Shown: one piece after another, positions 34,726 through 41,701 of the stretch
Layout: each line of letters starts with the position of its first letter
How positions within the stretch are numbered: position 1 is the first letter of the stretch
Origin: Spirogloea muscicola
Lineage: Eukaryota; Streptophyta; Zygnematophyceae; Spirogloeales; Spirogloeaceae
Length of the DNA stretch: 41,701 nt
Assembly: GCA_009602725.1 (NCBI GenBank)
Contig: WELB01000069.1
Span: 87,999-129,699 of the forward strand
Reading direction: 5' to 3'
Notes under the pieces: generated by a model
Told to the model about the DNA's origin: nothing
Database searches by the model: none
What the model saw: only the letters and a program-made list of their open reading frames with translations
Position numbers and translations under genes: made by a program

Positions 34726-37700
34726 TTAATGTCGGACATGCGAGCTTTGGTAGTTCGTGCTTCTACTTTGAGCCCTGAGAGGGGGAAAGTCTTCCTCCTT
34801 TAGCTGGTATTCATTGAGCCTGCCAAGCACAGAGAATGCCATGTCAATCAACCACAGACTGATCAAGATCTTCTCCGACACCATGAACTGCATTCTGCAT
34901 AAACGATGCATGAAGTAGGGAAGCGGTCCCTCGAGCTGCGCGCTCAACTTGATGACAGCTGATATGGATCAGGCCAACACATACTCATGACAAGTAGTGG
35001 AAGCGCCTAGATATGAACTGAAGCAAGCGCATACATCAAGTTGCCACCAGGAGTAGCAAGAGAGGGACAAGCTCACCTTGCAAGCGCGATCGGCTTTGGT
35101 GCTGCTGAGCTCGGCTCTTGGTAAGTCTCTGCTGCCGATGTGGGGGGGAGAGACTGCCTGCTGCTGTTTGTGGGGCAGCCTGACTGATCAGCACGAGTGT
35201 GGACTTTGACGCTGGAAAGTGGCTGGAGGTTGGCCAGATGCACCATGTTACCACAATCAGGCACATCGAGCCCTTGCTCATTCACGCCCCCTCCCTGCTG
35301 CTCATCTCGAGAGCAAACAGCAGCTTGCAAGCAGGCAGTGCCCTTAACTTCGCGCAGTGAAGACAGACCGTCCTGCATGTTTTGGCCAAGGTTCATATCC
35401 CTAGTAGGCTTCTTGTTTGCTGGATTCTCTGATGGGGAAACAGGAGGTGTTCCATCGCCCTCTTGGCTTATCCACTGCTCAGCAACGTCGCCCGCGCAGC
35501 TGCCACTTTGCAGCACCTTGGGAGTACCACACCGCGCCAAGCTCTCGTCCAGCTCACCATCTGCCTGATAGGAAGTCGGAGGTGGCTCTGTTTCTAAAAC
35601 TGCGGGTCTCCTTGATGTTGGCTTGGGTCTTACTATCCCACTGCGAGGTCCATACTGGTGGGCCAAACGAGGTGTGTCAGATCTTCTGTGCAGATCACGC
35701 TCATCTGAAGCCCTTGACCTCTGCACAGCACAGCTCATTATATCACCTATCAGAGAAACGAACAGCGGTAGGCTGGTCAATGTCACGAGACACTGCGTTA
35801 GCAAAAAGGCGGGTGTGACCTCAAACCATGGCAAGAGTAGCCGAGTACATTCAGGAGACATTGGATGAGGACGTTGAATACGGGGGTTGGGATGGGTGCA
35901 ATTATCTGGCTCTGACATGGTGAGCTAAGCCTGTGGAGTTTTTGAAACAGCATATGCCATTGTAAACGAAACTGAGACAAGTAAACAACCATATTCATGC
36001 ATGCCCCACAGTCTGCAGCATCGAAGTGGAACCTCACTGTGGGGAGGAAGAAACTGGAGTTCCTTCGTCGTTGGACATACATTTGCTGCCGTGGAGACAT
36101 AGAGCACATGTCTTGATATCCACGAGCCATGCATAGATTGATGTGCAACTCTTGAAGATTGCTGACCAAGATATCTAAGGTCGATTGCGAAAGATACCAC
36201 GCTTGAATATCCTCCACTTTCTCCCTCTGCGACCCGGGCTCGGTCTGGACAGGTGGCTCCTCACGGCCCAAGAACCTGCCATTCTTTTGAGTGCTGCATG
36301 GATTAGTCTGGACCCTGTGCAGTAGAGAGTGCCCGCCTCCAATTCTCTCATTGTTGAGCATGAGAACCATATTGTGGGTCCCATTGCACGCCAACAGCGG
36401 TACGCAACTCGTCACATAGGGTCCATGGAAACCTCCATGCAAGACCTGGTTGGGCAGAGACGGCAGCACGTTGTCTGGGGGCACAGCACCACCTTGAGAG
36501 AGCGGCTTGGCCAGGAAGCTACTGCCCAAGCTGCGGGCACCTGCGTCTGCCTGAGTATGCAAGGCCATGCTGCGGTTGGCCACCATTGGATCTGCCATGG
36601 TGTGCAGTGTGGCAAGGGGCTGCAACCCGGCTGTGCAGAAGGGGCTGCCAAGGTGGTCCACAGAGGATGTCTCGACTGACGGCACTGCACTGAATGCATT
36701 GCCTGTCATGGACATTCTCTTGGTGTTACATGGCATCACACTGTGTGCAATCAGCGGTCTCGGCACCACATGTCCATTTCCCTGTACATGGCTTGACTTA
36801 GCCCCGGTCTCCACCTCTGCACCTCTCCCTCTGCAGGCAGCTTCCAACTGTCTGTAAACGTAAACTGGATATGGGTGTACAAATGGTGCCATAGCAACTG
36901 CTGGAATCTGCACCAAGGGCATCACAGTTGATGACCTGAGTGCCATTGGAAGAGACACATTTGGCTGGCCACAGAACAGCTGAAGCTCCTCCTGTCCTTG
37001 ATCAGCTTCACCTCGAGGTCCCACGTCCGCTCTCCTAGCTACACCATTCTGATCCCAGGTGTTGCTGAAGAAGGAGTCTAGGCTACTCAATACATAACCG
37101 TCCTGGCCTTGAACGATGGAATGAAGTTTTTGCGATGCTGCAGCTACGGCACCTCTGATATACAAGAAATTGTCTGCATAAGAAAGCAGGAAATGCATCA
37201 GTACAGCAGCTCTGCACCACAGCAAGGTGATGCGAGCAATGACAAGACTGATTGTATAGCTAACACCTTGTGATGCCAGTAGTAAACAACCCTCATCAAA
37301 GCACCCTCATACCACGCAACCTTGCTCAATGTCTACAATATGACATACCTACAGGTAACAACGCACCTTCAACTTAGCATCAATGTGGGCAGACAAGCAT
37401 GACCCATGCTGCCTGGAAGACAACCAAGCCTAAGAAGTACATATAATCTTGCCTTTTGTGACGCTGCGACCAAGATTGTTGGTCTCCAGCAAGGGGTCCA
37501 TAATGTTCATGTGCTTAAGTATGAAGTCCCGGCCGCCACCAGCATACCATCCAGACGAAGTCGTGGAGTATAACAAGCGACACTGCGTTAAAAACTCCTC
37601 GTTCAATAGTAGCCCATTCGCAGATGGTACAGAAAATTTAGCTGCAAATCAGATGAGCAGGATAGCCCATGAGCCATGCGTGCACCTTGACCTTCCCAAA

Positions 37701-40215
37701 CTCATGCAAGCGCACAAAGGCAACTCAAGACATCCCAGAAGCGCCATAGCTCTTAAGCGACATCTCTGTTGCGAAATGTACTAGGAGACAAAGTCTCGAC
37801 TTTCAGAGCAAGCCTCCATGGTAGCTTGCATGTAGCAGAAATGTCACAGGCAGGTCATAACCTAATTGATAACCGAACTACTTGAAGAAGATGAGGCAGG
37901 AAGATAAAGAGGCCAGAAATAGACAAACTTCTTCACAGAAATTCCAATAGCATTGGGACGTTCGAGACAGACTATGCAAAAACTCACTTCTTGAGCTTCG
38001 GAGGGCGTCCAAAGGTATAGGTCCTCTCAATGTCAGGCAATAAGTATCCCAGTCGAACGTGCCAAAGAAATCCAGAAATTGTAGGAGAACCTGGAGAAGG
38101 AGTGGCCAAAGTAGTCAAGTCAATGCATAGATAAAGGAAGAGTATGTACTATATCATGGTGTATGATTGCTGCAGTTACATTACGTCGTCTCCTTGCTCT
38201 CTACCACATCTCTCTTGGATTCATCTCTCAGAAGATCATCTTCTTATGTGGAGTAGTATCCTCCTAAAGTGGCCAGCCCCTGTGCATATTGATAAAGCGT
38301 ATGATTTGTGTCTAGGAAACTCGTGTCTGGAGTTGAAGGCAAGAAAGTCTACCTGTAGGGGGCTACAAAGATTGGCATGATATATCTGAAATATGTAAAG
38401 AAGGAGAACTTCCAAGGCATATGTTGACAGGAGCCCTTGGTTGGCACCAATAATGTGGCTCTCATAGCAAGCCCAAGCCTTGACTAGGATAACACTCTGC
38501 TTGAAAAGGTGATCTCGTCGAATGAGACGGTCAACCTATGAGCAACAATCAATGACAATGCAGGACATGAGTCTCTGTATGATTGTAAGTGCCTTGCAGG
38601 ACATGCGCGTCTGACTTGGGTCGTCCAGTGCTCCTTCAATACTTGTCTCGTCTGATGCTGCTGTCTTTGTGTATGCAAACATGTCACAGAGACCATCATG
38701 CCAGATATCGATTTGTTGTTCCAGGTCACACTAACAAGCTTCATACAGTAGCCAAGGCATGTGGTAATATGGCAAAGCCAATATGCTTGTATAGTACCTG
38801 TTCAAGAAAGCAGAGCGTACCCAGACCTCCGAGCTGGTCAAATGAGATGTCAACCATGATGCCTTCTATACAGCATTTTATAAGACGGACCTGATAGAAT
38901 GCAAGAGTACAACAAATCAGTACACAATCCATTTTCACTTCGAATTCACCTCCACGCGTTTGCCGTGAATTTGGCCAAGCTGACCTGGCTGTGCTTGCAA
39001 GGCCTTGCTTTCAGCATTGATCTATATTCTCAAGCGTGCCAGCTATCTTGCATGCTGTATTGACTAGAGGCTGTCATGCTGTCATTATCTTGTCCAATCA
39101 GGCCTCAGAAGCTGTCAAAATGTACTGCTGTACAGCAGCACAGCTGCACAACAGGTCCTTGACCCTAGCATTTGAAAACAGTACAGTGTACCTTGGCTTC
39201 AACAAGAACTACGCCTGTCACTTTGTACAATGCCCCAGGATTGCGCATTTCATTATCGAGGACTCTTTTAAGCTCATATGCCCAGATGTCCTTGACAGCC
39301 TGGATCTGACAGAAGATTGTCAAATCTATATCTCCAAGAGGGAGATATGTCTTCAGGGGCACTGAACCAAACGTGAAGACCTGCACATCAAGTAAAGGGA
39401 GTCCTAAGCAAGACCCTGAAGAAGCGACTGCAACAGGATGCTCGCTCACCCAAGACTTGTATACTCCAATGCCATCTGTCAAGCAGCTGGCATCCTGAGA
39501 AAACTAAATGAGCACTAAGAGTGCGGCAAACAGTCTCTAAATGCATGTTCATGCAGTAGACACCCATGCCAGCCTGCTGAAGGGAGTGCTTGACACAAAA
39601 CTTTACCCCCTGAGACAGGCCATCGCAGCTTTTTCAACAAGTTGCCTACTGCCAGACACCCAAACAAGTAGCAATGCGAAACGACATCCTATAGAAATTA
39701 TTTGGCAGTGCCAGGACAGACCAGGCAGGACTTGGCAGAGAGCACCAAAGTGGTGGATGGAGAAGCGCTGCACCAGCAATGCCTTCGCTATCTGCTCAGG
39801 ATTCCGTCGGGCTCACCTGGCAGTCAAAGCACCTCTGTGTGAGGTGGCGAACATACTCAACGATGTTGTGGCGTCGAACATCCGCCTGCCTCGTCGGCTG
39901 TATCCTCGCAATGAGCTCCGAAGTACGGTTGTTGACAGTCGCCAACCATCGGAGACCGTCCTCCTGCCGGCGCCTGTGCGGCAGGCTGTGCGATGAAGCC
40001 TCAGTGCTTCCAGATGTGCTCGTCGAATCTGCGACATCCTGGTCAATTGGACAGGTAACAGCCGACTCACTCCTGCTGCTCTCGCATCGATCTTCACTAC
40101 TGGCATGTCCTCCTTGATTGTGGAAGATGTCGTCGCCGACGTCGAACAGGTGCCTGGACACTCCTAAGCCCTCAGCAGGATGTGGTGGTGCCGGGAAGAA
40201 CCGGCTCTCAAGCAT
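34726..40215 (-). CDS. plant-type nucleotidyltransferase (PAP/OAS1 substrate-binding superfamily)
   Basis: Related to poly(A)-polymerase/TRF-type nucleotidyltransferases, which add nucleotides to RNA 3' ends. Well-supported minus-strand exons, all in phase: 40215-39817, 39380-39192, 38890-38798, 38535-38353, 38090-37988, 37641-37453, and one starting at 37173. Catalytic core F-G-S-V-P-L-K-T-Y-L-P-L-G-D-I-D-L-T (GS plus DxD), third aspartate in M-V-D-I-S-F-D-Q-L-G-G-L, then I-L-V-K-A-W-A-C-Y-E-S, S-T-Y-A-L-E-V-L, F-F-G-T-F-D-W-D and D-P-L-L-E-T-N-N-L-G-R-S-V. Downstream, long Ser/Pro/Gln-rich frames (37173 to about 36000, and about 35804-35077) and a last exon ending E-E-D-F-P-P-L...TAA at 34726 probably form the C-terminal tail, but their junctions are unresolved. 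One intron uses a GC donor (37452-37447). The substrate is unknown. Confidence 0.85.
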
Positions 40216-40291
40216 CGTAGGTGAATCCCGAGCGGGGCCGTCAGCCGCGGCTGCAGCAGCGGCGGCGGCGGCGGCTGCGGCGGCGGCGGGG
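40216..40291. promoter_or_regulatory. 76-bp head-to-head start region with CGG run
   Basis: The predicted start codons of the nucleotidyltransferase (-, 40215) and the LARP1-like gene (+, 40292) are separated by only 76 bp, of which 40258-40290 is a CGG run. The two transcripts must start inside each other's leader or coding region, so this is a compact bidirectional promoter or overlapping 5' ends. An upstream in-frame plus ATG at 40127 would even overlap the other gene's first exon. Confidence 0.5.
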
Positions 40292-41701
40292 ATGCTAGCT
40301 GCAGGCAAGCCGGGCCCGCCACATGGCAGGGCGACGGCCGGCTCTGCGACGGGCGGTGGTGGCGGTGGGCTGCCTCGGCGAGGCTCCGGTCCTCTGCAGC
40401 AGCCGCCACAGCCGCAGCAGCCGCAGCTGCCGCTGCAGCAGCGCCAAGCGACGCGCTCCAGCGGCGTCGCGGTTGCCAGCCAGGCTCGCCAGGAGCAGCA
40501 GCAGACGCCTCAGCAGAACACCGTCAGCCGGGGCTCCAATGAGACACCTTCTCCTGATGGTGGCAGCGGCAGTGGCGGCGGTGGCATCAGCACCGAAGGC
40601 ATCACCGCTGCTGCAGCAGCGCTTCTCGCTGCGCATGCTGAGCCTCAGGGGGATGCTGAGAGCCACAGCCGGGAGGCAGCGACAGCGGTCGCGGACGAGC
40701 CCGTCAAGCCGGCCAAGCCGGCATGGGGCCGTGCTGCTGTAGCTGCAACTCCTGCCGCGGCGGCAGCTGCCGTGGTAGTGCCGCCGGTCATGGGTGCTGT
40801 TGCGTGGCCGACGCTTGGTGACGCCAAGCAGAAGGCGGCAGCCCCCAGCATGCGAAGCAGCGATGACACTGCCAAGACGGCCCCTAGCGACGGAGTGAGT
40901 TGCCATGTTGCTAAGTGCACAGCTATGCCGTGCGCATGTGGCCATGCATGTGCATCGCATGCCGCCGCCACTGTGCTCCTGCACACAGTGCTCCTGCAGC
41001 TGTCTGCTACTCATGCTGAATGCAACCCCCTGTGTGCAGTGTGCAGCCCTCAGGTCTCCAGCGGCCAGCGGGAGCGGGCGGCAGCAGCTGCCAGCCAAAG
41101 CGCGCATGGCAACAGGGAGCGGCCTGCAGGCGCCACCGCATGGGGACATAGCCAGCCATGCGGCAAGCGCCAGAGCGGGCGTAGCAGGCGGTGGCGGCAG
41201 CAGTGGCGGCAGCAGTGGCGGTGGCAACTACGGTGGAGCAGGCAGCGGCAGTGGCAGTGGTAGTGGGCGCGAGTCAGCACGTGGTGGGGGTGGCGGCAGC
41301 AATGACCGGGAGCGTGCAAGCCTGCAGCCGCCGTTGCAGCAGCAGCCACCGCCCCTGCAGCAACGCTTTACAGGGCGTGGCGGGATGGGTCCTGGCGGCA
41401 GCGGGGGCGGCCCCGGCGTTCGCCGAGGCGGCAGCAGTGGCCGAGGATCTTCACAGCAGCAGCCGTTGTACAATAGCGGTGGCGGCGTCGGCGGTGGTGG
41501 TGGCGGCGGCGGCGGCAGCGTCGGCGGTTACGCGGCCAGCGGGCGTGCTCCTGGCATCGGCCCATCGCTCGTCAGTGGCAGCCAGCACCTGGATGTCGGC
41601 GGCGGGGCCAGCGCTGGCCGTGGCGCCGGCCTCCGCCACAGCGGCGGGGGAGGCCCCCGGGGCTACGGCGGAGGAGCAGCATTCGCTGGCCCGCCAGGTG
41701 C
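40292..41701 (+). CDS. LARP1: LARP1-like RNA-binding protein, N-terminal part, cut by window edge
   Basis: LARP1 binds mRNA, notably 5'-TOP and decaying transcripts, in the cytoplasm. Exon 1 is 40292-40894 (201 codons, GTGAGT donor). Exon 2 runs in phase from 41040 past the window edge. Exon 1 is Gln/Ala/Gly-rich and ends with K-P-A-W-G and P-V-M-G-A-V-A-W-P-T-L-G-D-A-K-Q-K, matching the conserved block before the La motif in plant LARP1. Exon 2 is Gly/Ser/Gln-rich with R-G-G-like stretches and looks disordered. The La motif and DM15 repeats lie beyond the window. The identity rests mainly on the V-M-G-A-x-x-W-P-x-L block. The start is the ATG nearest the repeat; 40127 is an alternative. Confidence 0.62.

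Noticed and set aside
39779-40117. Plus-strand open frame opposite the first nucleotidyltransferase exon
   Set aside because: The minus frame carries the conserved lead-in to the catalytic domain and a correct splice donor; the plus frame has no family features.

Overview
The window is eukaryotic nuclear DNA from the green plant lineage, most plausibly a streptophyte (charophyte-grade) alga or an early-diverging land plant. The evidence is intron-rich genes with phase-consistent GT-AG and a few GC-AG introns, plant-type protein families (plant-like MED12, CKL-type casein kinase 1, a plant-type PAP/OAS1-like nucleotidyltransferase, ATG8, a plant-like LARP1 amino terminus), very GC-rich first exons and CGG/GCC triplet runs. 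I cannot name the species.

Layout. 1-6,460: a repeat island with decayed copies of a non-LTR retrotransposon (reverse transcriptase, CCHC finger, restriction-like endonuclease). Two copies lie head to head, with shorter hairpin-bearing elements inserted in and around them. 7,003-17,273 (+): a 17-exon MED12 gene. 17,580-18,230: more repeat tails and a tandem 141-bp repeat. 19,031-22,542 (+): a CKL-type casein kinase 1 lacking its first coding exon. 24,682-27,514 (-): a complete seven-exon PDCD2/TSR4-family gene. 27,515-28,646 (+): a divergent promoter, a poly-A/N/poly-A gap, and the C-terminal half of a lipoyl(octanoyl)transferase. 28,780-31,260: gene-poor, with a possible Copia scrap and solo LINE tails. 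31,791-32,965 (+): ATG8 lacking its first short exon. 34,726-40,215 (-): a plant-type nucleotidyltransferase. 40,292-end (+): the start of a LARP1-like gene, head to head with the nucleotidyltransferase and cut by the window edge.

The genes are housekeeping or regulatory and do not form one pathway: Mediator kinase module, CK1 signalling, small-subunit ribosome biogenesis, lipoylation, autophagy, RNA tailing, and mRNA binding/translation. The unusual material is in the non-coding structure. A hairpin with arms of about 148 bp sits in MED12 intron 1. A retroelement 3'-tail made of two stem-loops has a look-alike in short elements, one of which is flanked by a clear target-site duplication. A second short repeat is nested in a LINE. 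CGG runs precede nearly every gene, and three genes have lost their first exons at such runs. Exon models were built by hand from homology, splice sites and phase, and no transcript evidence was available.
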